A stretch of DNA of 64,000 nt from Wyeomyia smithii (taxonomy: Eukaryota; Arthropoda; Insecta; Diptera; Culicidae), in contig NC_073694.1 in assembly GCF_029784165.1 (NCBI RefSeq), positions 75,225,411 to 75,289,410 on the forward strand, written 5' to 3'. A model generated the notes under the pieces. The model saw only the letters and a program-made list of their open reading frames with translations, had not been told where the DNA came from and searched no databases. Of the stretch, positions 34,906 through 45,301 are shown one piece after another (position 1 is the stretch's first letter; each line of letters begins with the position of its first letter). The position numbers and the translations under genes were made by a program.

Positions 34906-35784
34906 ATGCAATCAGCCTCTCAAAAAACTCCCTCAGAAATGGAAAAAAACTGCTTCAAATGCTGTGAGTCTATAAAGAACCTCAACATGATCAAATGCCA
35001 CTTGTGTGACTGTATGGCACACACTAAATGTATTGGTTGGGTTCGAGCGAACTTAGATTTTGTCAATGGACAATCAAACCTGCTTTGGCTGTGTAACGAT
35101 TGCATGCATTCTGTCGAGAATTTAAAGGCAAACAATTCTTCCGATGTTGCCGTTGCTGCTATAACTTCTGTTGCAGAATCGATCACTTGTTGCATGAATG
35201 ATGTTAGAAACGAGCTTGGTCAAATTAACACATTCATCGGTTCGATTTCCGATAAGTTTTTGGCAAGTGTAACACCAGCGAACCCGCTTGCTGCTCGTAG
35301 AAATAAACGGCCTAGAGTTGTCTCACCGACTGAAACTCCCAGAAGACCGAAAACTCTATCGGACTTGATGGGTGGAACAAAATCGGCTGAAAATTGTTCC
35401 AATTTGGTTGACACAGTTCCGCAACCGACAGAAAAATGTTGGATCTATCTCTCGCGCATTGCCCCGCATGTCACTGAGGATGAAATTACTGCGCTCATTA
35501 AAGAATGTGTGCCAGCGGCTCAGCCAGTTGTTCGCAAACTTGTGAAAAAAGACGCTGACATAAGGTCGTTTGCGTTCATTTCTTTTAAAGTTGGCATTGA
35601 TATCCAGCTCAAAGAGGTTGCGCTGGATGCTAAGAATTGGCCAAAAGGAATTTATTTTCGTCTGTTTGAGGAACGGAATAGCGCAAAGGATTTTTGGGGA
35701 CCGAATGCACCGAAATTGCCTCGCACCATACATGGAATTCAACCGACAGCTTCAGACAGTACACACGCTACAACTCTAAATTAA
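34906..35784 (+). CDS. LINE ORF1 protein, PHD-like zinc finger and RRM-like C-terminal part
   Basis: The 292-residue protein begins with a cysteine-rich finger: CFKC at 16-19, CHLCDCMAHTKC near 34-45 and LWLCNDCM near 63-70, a C4HC3 PHD-like pattern. A helical stretch follows (about 80-125), then a basic segment with RRNKRPRVVSP near 126-136, perhaps nuclear targeting or nucleic acid binding. The C-terminal third (about 175-265) reads KCWIYLSRIAPHVTEDEI and FAFISFKVG, spaced like RNP2 and RNP1 of an RRM. This fits the RNA-binding ORF1p of LINEs that packages the element RNA. It overlaps ORF2 by 91 bp in a different frame (ORF2 is -1), so ORF2 may be reached by reinitiation or frameshifting. 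Confidence 0.75.
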   Translation: MQSASQKTPSEMEKNCFKCCESIKNLNMIKCHLCDCMAHTKCIGWVRANLDFVNGQSNLLWLCNDCMHSVENLKANNSSDVAVAAITSVAESITCCMNDVRNELGQINTFIGSISDKFLASVTPANPLAARRNKRPRVVSPTETPRRPKTLSDLMGGTKSAENCSNLVDTVPQPTEKCWIYLSRIAPHVTEDEITALIKECVPAAQPVVRKLVKKDADIRSFAFISFKVGIDIQLKEVALDAKNWPKGIYFRLFEERNSAKDFWGPNAPKLPRTIHGIQPTASDSTHATTLN

Positions 35785-38700
35785 CCGTGAAATCATCGAT
35801 GGATGTTTGTGACCAGACAACGCTATGCTTAGCCAAATCGTCGCATAAAGACTTCCCCGCTTCAATCGACTTGACGAATTCCACTGACGACCAACTTGTG
35901 TTTTTAGGATCCGGCCCGGGACGTACCGAATTAAGCAATATGGAAGCCCCTGACCCGCTCATCACAGTCGTGCCTCTGCAGCCTGCGCTCACCAGCCGTC
36001 CCGGTCCTGTGTTTGAGTATGGGGAAGGGGTCTTCCAGCTTGCTAGCATCGGCAAGTATTTTACTGATTTTAACGATTCAACACCTGATATTCCCGCACC
36101 TTCTAGTCATCCATCGAAAAACCAACCCGTTATTGAGACTAATCCTGGGCTACGGATTTTTTACCAGAACGTCCGCGGTCTCCGGACAAAAATAGACGAC
36201 TTCTTCCTGGCCGTTACCGAATATTCGGACTACGACGTGTTTGTTATCACCGAGACCTGGCTGAACGAGGAGTTCATTTCGGCGCTGCTGTTCGGAAATC
36301 GTTATACTGTATATAGAAAGGATCGTGATGCTGAGCTTACTGGGAAAGAACGCGGTGGTGGCGTTCTGATTGCCGTTACGAACCAGCTGAAATCTAATGT
36401 TGTAGCAAACTCAACAGACAGCAAATTGGAACAACTATGGGTTCGCGTATCTACTGATGGTCATGATGTCTGTATTGGTGTGGTGTATCTACCTCCTGGC
36501 CGTAATCACGCTGCAGATCCGACGTATATTGAGCAACATATCGAAAGTGTTAGTCACGTTACAGATTATCTTGGGCCACACGACTCTCATCTCCTATTCG
36601 GCGATTTTAATCAACCTAAACTTAAATGGAAAAATGCCCCCAATGGCCATATATACCCTGATCCATCAGAATCAACATTTAGTAGCTCTAGTTCTGTACT
36701 TATTGATGGCATGTCAGTTCTTGGTATGAAGCAGTTGAATCTGGTTGTGAATCACAAGAATGTTATACTCGATCTTGTTTTTGCTAACGAGATTGCCGCT
36801 AGGCAATGCAGTGTTTCGGAAGCCATAGAACCACTTGTTGAAATGGATATTTTACACCCTCCTCTGTCTGCTTCATTAAACTGTCCGAAGGCAGTTACCT
36901 TCGTAGATCCTGTAGAGACACCACAGTTTAACTTTCGAAAAGCGAATTTTGTAGCACTAAGCCATTCTCTCACACAAACTGACTGGACACCACTGTACAC
37001 AGCAAATAATATCAATGACGCGGTCAAAATTTTTACTACCACTCTTTTGGATTTGTTCCGTCTTCATGTTCCTGCTCCCCGTCCTACTCAATGTCCTCCC
37101 TGGTCAAATAATCGACTCAGGACTTTAAAGCGAAGTCGAGCTAGGGCTCTTCGATATTACACTATGAACCGCAATATGATAGCCAAACGTGAATTTCAAA
37201 CTGCCAGCAATAGGTATAGATGCTATAATCGCCTGCTATATTCACTGCATGTGAGGCGAAAGCAAAACGATCTAAAGCGAAACCCCAAAAGATTCTGGGC
37301 GTTTGTAAACGAAAAACGTAAGGAGAATGGTCTTCCGTCAATTTTGACTTATGGGACAGACTCAGCGGCCACTCCTGGTGAAATATGCAGACTATTTGCA
37401 TGCCATTTCTCTAGTGTCTTCAAAGCGGAGGCTGCATCTCCACAGCACGTAGCCGCTGCTATTTGCAATGTACCAGAGGGAGTACTAGAAATGCGAAATA
37501 TTGTATTCTCTGAAACGGATATTAATGCTGCCATAAAAAAACTGAAATCCTCCTGTCGGCCAGGGCCCGATGGTATTCCACCAATTATATTTAAGATGTG
37601 TGCAACTGCACTTTGCGCTCCCCTAACATCAATTTGCAATCAATCAATGGCTGAAGCATCTTTCCCTGATGAATGGAAAAAATCCATATTATTTCCTGTT
37701 TTTAAGAAAGGTGATCGTGAGAATGTATCCAATTACCGCGGAATAACATCTCTATGTGTAGGATCTAAGTTGCTTGAAACTCTTGTAAACAAAGTTTTAT
37801 TTCATGAAGTTGAAAATCACATTTCGTGCGACCAACATGGATTTTTCGCCGGAAGATCAACAGTTACTAATTTAACGGAATTTACGTCATTCTGCTTAAG
37901 AAATATGGAGAAAGGAGCCCAAATAGACACCATATACACAGATTTGAAAGCTGCATTCGATCGCGTTGATCATAATTTGCTTCTTGCAAAGATTGAACGG
38001 ATGGGAGCTGCACCTAATTTCGTTAACTGGGTTAAATCATACTTGATAGATCGCCGATTGTCTGTGAAGATTGGAGCCGCTCAGTCTGACTATTTCACAA
38101 ATCTCTCTGGTGTTCCACAGGGCAGCAACCTTGGCCCGCTGCTTTTCTCTTTGTTTTTCAACGACGTGTGCACGATACTTCCGCGAGGGTGTCGACTTCT
38201 GTATGCAGATGATTTGAAAATCTATCTCATCATTAAATCAATCGACGACTGTAGAGAGCTTCAAAAACTTGTTGACATTTTCACTGAATGGTGTAGAATT
38301 AACGAGCAAGTCATCAGCACGAACAAATGTTCTGTAATCTCATTTACTCGTAGAAAAAATATGATTAGCTGGAACTACAACATTGGAGGCGAACAGGTAG
38401 AGAGAGTGTCTGTGATCAAAGACCTTGGAGTGCATCTTGATACGACGCTCTCCTTTAGGGAGCACTATTCCGCTGTAATAGCTAAAGCTAATCGTAATCT
38501 AGAGTTTATAATCAGGATCTCCAAAGAATTTACAGACCCTTATTGTCTTCGTGCGCTTTACTACTCGCTGGTCAGATCTGTGTTGGAGTATGCTGCTGTG
38601 GTATGGAGTCCGTATGCTGATGTCTGGACATCAAGGATTGAAGCAGTTCAGTCGCGTTTTGTACGTTATGCACTTAGGTTTCTTCCATGGAGTAATCCCA

Positions 38701-39071
38701 ATGAACTGCCTCCCTATAAAAATCGTTGCCGTCTTCTGGGAATGGACACGTTGGAAAGGAGGCGTAAACTGGAAAGAGTATTGTTTATACAAAAACTGCT
38801 AACTGGAAGTATAGATTCAGCTCGTATTCTAGCGCATGTTAATGTGAATGTTCCACCGCGTAATCTAAGAAGTTTTGATTTTATCAGGTTAGATCTTAGA
38901 CGCACCGAATATGGTCAGAATGAACCTTTACGTATGATGTGCTCTTTATTTAACAATGTGTACACCTTATTCGACTTTTCTCTGAGTACAAATAGTTTAG
39001 ACAACGCTTATTGCGCACAAACGTGTTTGTTTAGTTTAAGTCATATTCATGTAGACCCTGATGTCAGATGA
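35694..39071 (+). CDS. LINE ORF2 protein: endonuclease + reverse transcriptase (CR1-like)
   Basis: The open frame is 1,125 codons; the first Met lies inside ORF1, and the Met at 35799, just after the ORF1 stop, is an equally good start. The AP-endonuclease domain spans about 150-380: IFYQNVRGLRTK near 154, VITETWLNEE near 184, RGGGVLIAV near 220, HLLFGDFNQPKLKW near 300 and LDLVFANE near 358. The RT domain spans about 600-900: GPDGIPPIIFK, FPVFKKGDRENVSNYRGI, YTDLKAAFDRVDHN (motif A), GVPQGSNLGPLLF (motif B) and LLYADDLKIY at about 835-844 (motif C). A C-terminal region with LEYAAVVWSPY follows. All catalytic motifs I can check are present and there is no internal stop, so it could be active. 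It would nick DNA and copy its RNA in place. Confidence 0.85.
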   Translation: MGTECTEIASHHTWNSTDSFRQYTRYNSKLTVKSSMDVCDQTTLCLAKSSHKDFPASIDLTNSTDDQLVFLGSGPGRTELSNMEAPDPLITVVPLQPALTSRPGPVFEYGEGVFQLASIGKYFTDFNDSTPDIPAPSSHPSKNQPVIETNPGLRIFYQNVRGLRTKIDDFFLAVTEYSDYDVFVITETWLNEEFISALLFGNRYTVYRKDRDAELTGKERGGGVLIAVTNQLKSNVVANSTDSKLEQLWVRVSTDGHDVCIGVVYLPPGRNHAADPTYIEQHIESVSHVTDYLGPHDSHLLFGDFNQPKLKWKNAPNGHIYPDPSESTFSSSSSVLIDGMSVLGMKQLNLVVNHKNVILDLVFANEIAARQCSVSEAIEPLVEMDILHPPLSASLNCPKAVTFVDPVETPQFNFRKANFVALSHSLTQTDWTPLYTANNINDAVKIFTTTLLDLFRLHVPAPRPTQCPPWSNNRLRTLKRSRARALRYYTMNRNMIAKREFQTASNRYRCYNRLLYSLHVRRKQNDLKRNPKRFWAFVNEKRKENGLPSILTYGTDSAATPGEICRLFACHFSSVFKAEAASPQHVAAAICNVPEGVLEMRNIVFSETDINAAIKKLKSSCRPGPDGIPPIIFKMCATALCAPLTSICNQSMAEASFPDEWKKSILFPVFKKGDRENVSNYRGITSLCVGSKLLETLVNKVLFHEVENHISCDQHGFFAGRSTVTNLTEFTSFCLRNMEKGAQIDTIYTDLKAAFDRVDHNLLLAKIERMGAAPNFVNWVKSYLIDRRLSVKIGAAQSDYFTNLSGVPQGSNLGPLLFSLFFNDVCTILPRGCRLLYADDLKIYLIIKSIDDCRELQKLVDIFTEWCRINEQVISTNKCSVISFTRRKNMISWNYNIGGEQVERVSVIKDLGVHLDTTLSFREHYSAVIAKANRNLEFIIRISKEFTDPYCLRALYYSLVRSVLEYAAVVWSPYADVWTSRIEAVQSRFVRYALRFLPWSNPNELPPYKNRCRLLGMDTLERRRKLERVLFIQKLLTGSIDSARILAHVNVNVPPRNLRSFDFIRLDLRRTEYGQNEPLRMMCSLFNNVYTLFDFSLSTNSLDNAYCAQTCLFSLSHIHVDPDVR

Positions 39072-39094
39072 ATGCAAATAATAATAATAATAAT

Positions 39095-39945
39095 GAAAAT
39101 GGGGTGGCGCAAAACAAAGTTAGACCTTGAGAAATCCGAAAAATCAAAAAAATGATTTTTCAGATGATACCAGATCTCGACGTTTCATGCATTTTTAAGC
39201 TATCTAACACCAAAAAAATGTTCGAAAACCGAAATTTTATGCAGCTAATCCCCCTTGGTGGAATTATAGGATCTTTAGCGGCCAAACTTCAACCGCATTT
39301 TCGATTTTCCACTAGGTGTTTTTTGCGGTCCAGTGAAAATTTTGCGGCTCCGAAAATACTCATATCGGGTGGCATTTGGCCATTTTTGGCTGATTTTCAT
39401 GAACCGGGAGTTTTTTTTTTTCTTCATCTATGTGAACCGGGAGTTGCCACCATGGATTTCAAAACGACGTCTGGGGTCAATTTCACGTCATCCTGATTTT
39501 GGAAATACCCATAACCGTATATATTACTTTTTAACGAGTTCTGAAATGTTTTACGAATTTGGTTTTTAGATAGACAATTGAGTTGCCTGTAGCTCTTCTG
39601 ATCAAATCAAAATGGGTACTTTTAAGCGGAAGAAGTCTTCCGAACAAGAACATGACTTTTTTCATGACCATCTGAACTCACATGCGTCTCATCGACTTCA
39701 GTAATGACAAGAATTAGAGAAAAGTTGTCAAGGAATGGCGTATAGAAAACCGTCTGGAATTCATTGATCATTTATTGAAACTCTTCTGAACATTTCAACA
39801 TGATCACTTTGAGGAAAAAAAAGTTTCTCTAACATAAACTTCTCTATTTGAAAATCTCAAATTTGTTCAAAATTCAAATATCCAATATTGTTGATGCTTA
39901 ATTTTTTATTGATTTCAAACTGTTTCTTCAGGTACAAAAAAAAAC
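39095..39945. other. repeat fragments, including inverted ~125 bp satellite monomers at 39340-39500
   Basis: TCCGAAAATACTCATATCGG, GGTGGCATTTGGCC, AACCGGGAGTTGCCACCATG and GATTTCAAAACGACGTCTGG are the complement of the monomer seen at 1-1040. Upstream, CAGATGATACCAGATCTCGA with GTTTCATGC recurs at 40900 and 47830, another dispersed fragment. No gene. Confidence 0.6.
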
Positions 39946-39955
39946 AAAGCTACCA

Positions 39956-40168
39956 AAACAAAGCAAAGCCTTGGAGCTACAATCCGATTCGGAACTTGAC
40001 CTTCTGCATTATACATAGACTTCGCAGCCGACTGTTAAGCGCACAAGACAATTGCGGGGCTAGCGTTACGATCCTACTGACACTAACATTCTCTCCCGTG
40101 CTGAGACTCGAGCCTTTGATAACTGGCTTGTTATGCCAGCATCGTACCTCGAGACCAACTGAGGAGTC
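39956..40168 (-). mobile_element. tRNA-derived SINE, Feilai-like, copy 1 (TSD AAGCTACCA)
   Basis: On the minus strand: GGTACGATGCTGGCATAAC (A-box area), AAGGCTCGAGTCTCAG (B-box), then a body with AGGATCGTAACGCTAGCC, GAAGGTCAAGTTCCGAATCG and a CTTTG-rich tail. AAGCTACCA flanks both ends (39947-39955, 40169-40177). Two older copies are at 47018-47155 and 55910-56092. The name Feilai is by recollection of the mosquito SINE and needs checking. Confidence 0.65.
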
Positions 40169-40258
40169 AAGCTACCACTATCTTCAAAAATGTGCGATTG
40201 GTCTTTCAGAAGAGAGTGCCTTGCAACCCACGCCCACATGTTTACGTACATTAATAAT

Positions 40259-41434
40259 CAGGGTGGCCACTCTACCGGGAAAAGCGGGAAAAAGACGGAA
40301 AAAAGACGGGAATTTCAAATCACCGGAACAAAAGACGGGAAAATCGGGAAATTAGGTTTTACATCTGGAAAATCATCCTTCTGCATGTCTGAACGAGTTG
40401 TAGCAAATTAATTCCTAGATTTGGAAAATATATACATTGGATTAAAAAAGAAAATCATTTATTTTTAAATAATTGTTCTTTTTTCCAAATTGTTACGATT
40501 GATGTCATTGAAACATTTTTTTGGCAAAACAATTTTTTGATATATTTTAGAATTTTCAAGATGATTTCGTTTTTCGTTAAGATGTGTTGTATACTGTTTT
40601 AAAAGAAGAGCTCAAATCTATCGAATTCCTGAAAAACTGTCATGCTTCCGTTTAGAAATGTATTAAAATTGATTTTTACGCATTTTGGTTTGGTTTTTCA
40701 CGCCTTTTTTTAATGCGGATTTAGGAATTTCCGTGGTTTGTCATGCGGATTTCCAGAAAAAGCCGCGTTTTACACCGATTGTTTTGAATAATATCCCTTT
40801 CAAATTGCTTATTCAGAGTGTCGGTTGAATTTATTTTACGGGCCATGAGAGAATTTCTCAAACATTTCATTGATCCCAGGATCGAAACTAAAAAAAAAAA
40901 AGTTTTGAGATGACAGATCTCAACGTTTTATGAATTTCCAACACATATACCATAAAAAAAAATTGAACAGTTCCATGTAAATTTCTTCATTGGTCACTTT
41001 GAGGCTCTTTTTCCCGAGTTTCGCTTGAGAACAAATTTTGCATGAGAAGATAAAACTTCTAAGCTCTAATGTAAAACGATCGATATTAAATTTTTTTCAT
41101 GCATTCCATTGGCATTCAAGAGCCGGTCGACAGAGAGAAAAAGCAAAAGGAAGATTGTCAACGATTTTTAGATGAAAAGGGCGAAAATTGTGCAGGAAGT
41201 CTCCATGAAGGTACTTGCTAAAGTCGATAAACAGTTAAAGGAAGCAAAGTTTTTGAAGGAAAAATATTTTTCATAGTTTTAATAACACTATTCTCGCAAG
41301 GATATAAATAAACATATATAATGATGTTATTCGCATTATTTTTTAAAATAAAGCACCGAGAAAATTTGAAGCCTTTCATCGGGAAAACCGGGAAAAAAGC
41401 GGGAAATCGAGATTGATTTTGAGTGGTCACCTTG
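40259..41434. mobile_element. hAT-like element with CAGGGTGGCCACTC end
   Basis: The left end CAGGGTGGCCACTC is followed by CCGGGAAAAGCGGG; the right end is GCGGGAAAT-GAGTGGTCACCTTG. The flanks (ATTAATAAT and CATTAAAA) do not give a clean TSD. Related ends occur at 43852-43938 and 48085-48200. No transposase. Confidence 0.6.
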
Positions 41435-42100
41435 CATTAAAAAACTCTTACTTGAGTCTATTCCATGTTTCTATAGATATAAATTGGATGTTAGACCTGA
41501 AATCGAGTTGAGGGATTCTTCTACTTTTTCGATTGCTTCTAATTTTTCGAGTTTGGCGCTATACGTGGGTTACATAGACTTAATCGTATTGATAACCGGT
41601 TTTTTTATTTTCTAGCTAAAACCTATCTCGTCCTTTTGAATTATTTTCAACAAGATTTTTTGCAACTTTTAGTATGGTTTGCAACTCACGAAGATTATTA
41701 ATTACTTATTGACTGTTTCGGACAATATACGGGATTAAATGGTTATCTATCACTTTAATGTCTTAAGTATTTATCGAACCTCTCAACCCACATTTCTCAA
41801 ATCTCGTCATTCTCACTTTTTATGTCTCACAGGAATTTTACTCGTCATAATCATACTCTTTTCAACGAGAAAAAAATCGCGAGAGAAAAAATCAGTGCTA
41901 CGGGCATTTTACATTTGTATATAAGAATTTCCAAACAACATTTTTGGTCAGCATCATTCCTAAACACGGTCGCAGTAAGTCAACTGTCATACGTTTTGAG
42001 CTAAATACAAACAAGTTATACATATCAGCATGACATTTTAAAGATAGTATTAATTTTACCATGTTGAATCATAAGTTTTTATTATTTTTTATTCGGCGCG
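41435..42100. other. AT-rich interior of the 8.3 kb hAT-like composite
   Basis: No gene or repeat signature recognised apart from the GCGCGG words at its right edge. Confidence 0.4.
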
Positions 42101-42518
42101 GATTTAGTTTTCACGGCGCGGATCTTCAAAACCGTGGCGCGGATTTTGCGGATTCAAAATTAAGGTTTCTGTAACAACCCTGCACGTCACCATTTCATAC
42201 AACTGCTAGGGCTGTGTACCTTGTAGTATTTCAACACAAAAGGCTAATGTCTGGTTACATATCTCATCGAATACTTTTTTCACTGGGATTTCAAGGAAGC
42301 GTTCATCTACGTTGCACTTTTTTGTGCTGGATGCTGGAAAATATCAGGGAAAATAATGTTATATCTGAGAGTCAGGAAAAATCAGGGAATTTTCAAAACT
42401 TTTTTTACCACCTTGACATAACGGCTTAAAATTTTTTGTAACGGCCCAATTGAAACACTAGAAAAATTAGTTAATTTTTAACTTGAAAAGAAAAGGATAT
42501 TGAACTCGTAGGTGTTAC

Positions 42519-42822
42519 CACAGACTAACAGACATAACACGTCGAACAAATTTTCAATAAAATCATCGTTTGGATGATTCCAGTACTTTACGTTAGTAAC
42601 ACTAGCACCATCTGCTGTCGTGTTCGCGCTGCGTCATGTATTTCGACATCAGCGCCAGCGTTACTGCATGTGTCAAATGGGGAACTACAAAATATGTATG
42701 AGATTGCATGACAGCGCCCCAGACGACGTTTTCGCGCGATGACTGTAATTCGATTGAAAATTTGAAATGAACGTTTTTGTGGCGATGGAGCCAGGTTCCA
42801 GTGTTACGTCTGTTAGTCTGTG
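42519..42822. mobile_element. MITE (304 bp), CACAGACTAACAGAC ends, TSD GTGTTAC
   Basis: 22 bp inverted ends with one mismatch; GTGTTAC at 42512-42518 and 42823-42829. The interior holds AGCACCATCTGCTGTCG and GACAGCGCCCC. Ends and a ~7 bp TSD match the next MITE. Confidence 0.75.
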
Positions 42823-43009
42823 GTGTTACTATGGCTAAATGATCGTACCTCCAAATATGTGAAGTAGACAAACTGCTGTCAGAATCACGGAATATTGGTT
42901 TCACCTTTTTTACTGATAAAGAGCTGTAAGCTATAAAATTCGAGCCATTCCCGAAAAAAATAATATAGTAAAATTTCTTAAAAGTTGCTGTAATTGTACA
43001 TAGTTATAC

Positions 43010-43243
43010 CGCAGACAGACGTCCAAGCTGAGTTCCAAACCTATGTAAAGTTTTTTGTAGTAGCGATCCGTAACCAGATAGCGCTACCAGTACCGCCAGC
43101 CTCGTACACCAGCGAAAAAAATGTATTGTGGCGATAAGGTCACCAGGCGGTGCTAGTGTACAAGTGATTTATAGCGCAATTTACTTTGAAAATTAACACG
43201 GAAATTTTGATCAATCTTGTTCTTGCTTGGACGTCTGTCTGTG
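43010..43243. mobile_element. MITE (234 bp), C(G/A)CAGACAGACGTCCAAGC ends, TSD GTTATAC
   Basis: 19 bp inverted ends with one mismatch; GTTATAC at 43003-43009 and 43244-43250 (8 bp if the following C is counted). Interior with AGCGCTACCAGTACCGCC. Same end style as 42519-42822. Confidence 0.75.
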
Positions 43244-43250
43244 GTTATAC

Positions 43251-43851
43251 CATAATTTAGTCATGTTTTTCGTTGAAAATACATCAATTTTACATTGAAT
43301 ATCATTGTCCAGAACAACAAAAAACATTGTTTTGCCGTTTTTACTATGAAAAAGGGGGGTTGTTATGTATCTTAATAGCAATTTTCCAGGTATTTTTTAT
43401 TTTTTTTAATCATATTTTGATATGCATAAAAGGATAATCATGCGTCAAAATGACTCCCGACTTTTAAATGATTCAAAATGTAAGTTTTTTTTTCATAAAT
43501 CATCGATAAACGGTCATGACAGTGTTTAACACATTTATGAATAACTAACACAACACCAGCACTTAGGTTTGAATATTTCTTTACTGATCAAGAAAGACCG
43601 ATAAAAAACCGACGCACGGTAAGAAAAAATGGGTAATATTGCTGCAAGCGTGGAGTCAAATTGACGCAGACTATCTTTCCAGGTTTGAACATGATAATGA
43701 CAAAAGCCATTTGCAAGTAAACTGTAAAAGTATCACGTTTTTTTAGGTAACAATTAAAAACATTATCCATTTGTACTTTATTCGGGTTGGCATTCCTATA
43801 CCGAGTAACAGTGAATGACAATGAATATTCATCTCTCATTTGTGCTCGCTG
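43251..43851. other. no gene recognised
   Basis: AT-rich sequence with short frames only. Confidence 0.4.
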
Positions 43852-43938
43852 CAGGGTGGCCACCGGGAAAAAAACTAGAATTGTTTGGAACCGGGAAAAG
43901 ACCGGGAATTTAACTCCGGGTTTTGAGTGGTCATCCTG
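43852..43938. mobile_element. 87 bp CAGGGTGGCC-type MITE
   Basis: Begins CAGGGTGGCCACCGGGAA and ends GAGTGGTCATCCTG with ACCGGGAA words between. A minimal internally deleted relative of 40259-41434. Confidence 0.6.
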
Positions 43939-43999
43939 CTGCTGTCAGCTGTCATACAAACTTTTATGAAAAGGAGGGGTGATATGCTATCTCGTTTAC

Positions 44000-44181
44000 C
44001 AAGGGAATGGCAGCCCTATCTAAACTCTACACGTTTGACAGTAGCCAACATATCGGGGCTTTATTTAAAAATAAAGCCCCGAGGCAGGCGCCCAGCAAAA
44101 CTTCCATATACTTTTCACTTTAGTCGGGAAGACTCTTCACTCATTCAACATAGAAAGAGATAGCATGTTGCCATTCCCCTG
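44000..44181. mobile_element. hAT MITE (182 bp), TSD TCGTTTAC
   Basis: Ends CAAGGGAATGGCA and TGCCATTCCCCTG; TCGTTTAC is perfect at 43992-43999 and 44182-44189. Relative of 48769-49102. Confidence 0.85.
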
Positions 44182-44230
44182 TCGTTTACACATATGTTAA
44201 GATGTTAGCCCGTGGAACATGGCACGATAC

Positions 44231-44528
44231 CATAGAGGTGGTAAAATCCACCTCCCTGACACGTTCGTAGCCTGCGCACTTGCATATGAGGGAATGAAAT
44301 GGCATGTTACAATACTGCGCTTCACACTGCTATGAACAGCGATGTCCGCAGATTAGGCAACACTGAACAGGAGTGAAGAGCACATCAGCTGTCTTCCCTT
44401 CGCGGCCATTGTTGTTTGGGGCTCAGCATCGAGGGGTTCGTCATAATGAGGGTACTGTCAAACCATAGGTAATAGGATTACGGTGTCAGGGAGGTGGTAA
44501 AATCTATTTTGTAAAATCCACCTCCATG
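44231..44528. mobile_element. MITE with CATAGAGGTGG ends (298 bp)
   Basis: CATAGAGGTGGTAAAATCCA with CCTCCCTGACAC on the left is complementary to GTGTCAGGGAGG-TAAAATCCACCTCCATG on the right. No clear TSD. Confidence 0.55.
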
Positions 44529-45299
44529 GCATCACACCTTGTTCTCTCCTCATACACCTTTATCTGACAGCTGCACAAATGAGTTTGAGCCCAGTCATTC
44601 CGGGTTTACGTGTCGATACTATACATGAGATTTAGATATTATAAAAAAAAAAAAACAAAACAAAACAAAATAAGTAAAGCCGTTAACGCCGGTCCGTTAT
44701 TCAACATATCGTAAATTTGTAGAGTTGCCTCCCCGGGTTTCGGTGATTGGCACAACAGTGGCGGAACTAGACCGACGAAAAATAAGCGAAAAAATAAACT
44801 ATCTTTGGATTTATACAATGAAAATATTTTATAAACAGAATATAAAGAAAGTAAAATATTTAAAGCACGAATTGGCACTAAACATTTTCGACCAGAGGAA
44901 CTGATTGTAGTTAATGGCGCTGTGATTCCATCCGTGTTTAATCAAACTTCCATATTGGAAATGGGTAATAAAGTTAATGTGTTAGTAAAAATAAACTCTG
45001 ACTAAATTTAAATATGGCGTGTCACATAGTTCATCTACATCCCAGTCAACCACAAGTCGTATATCGATGTATGAAAATTAACGCAAATATATCTCAACGG
45101 AGTCGAAATCGTATACAACGCTTATTATTACGTGCAGAAATTCATCTTTAATGGTGTATCATGGTGGAGTCTTACCGATTTACGATTGTAGGCTTAAAGT
45201 TGTAAGACAGTGTAAATCAAATCACTTTCAATCGGATATTATCGTATATAAATACGTATATCAATGAATTGCATACCAATATTTCTCAGTAGGTACGTA
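44529..45299. other. AT-rich region, A/CAAAA simple repeat at 44641-44670
   Basis: No gene seen. An A-run with CAAAA units at 44641-44670 could be an old poly-A tail. Confidence 0.4.
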
Positions 45300-45301
45300 T
45301 A

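Larger units (their letters stand above)
34580..39094 (+). mobile_element. full-length CR1-like LINE with both ORFs open
   Basis: A ~330 bp 5' UTR precedes ORF1 (34906-35784) and ORF2 (35694-39071). The 3' end is a short AAT microsatellite (39078-39092) only 7 bp after the ORF2 stop, the tail style of CR1-type LINEs, not a poly-A tail. I could not find a TSD, so the left end is a guess. Both frames are complete, which is unusual among the decayed elements here and suggests a young insertion. Confidence 0.8.
33853..42182. mobile_element. 8.3 kb hAT-like composite, 6 bp TSD CACGTC
   Basis: Ends are CAGGGTTGTTACAG and its exact complement CTGTAACAACCCTG, flanked by CACGTC at 33847-33852 and 42183-42188. 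GGCGCGGATTTTGCGG words cluster just inside both ends (33868-33955 and 42096-42150), which independently ties the two ends together. No hAT transposase is seen. Most of its length comes from later arrivals: a tRNA-derived SINE, the CR1-like LINE, a Feilai-like SINE and the element at 40259-41434. Confidence 0.7.

Noticed and set aside
33853..42182. Search for a hAT transposase inside the 8.3 kb element
   Set aside because: The only long frames belong to the LINE.
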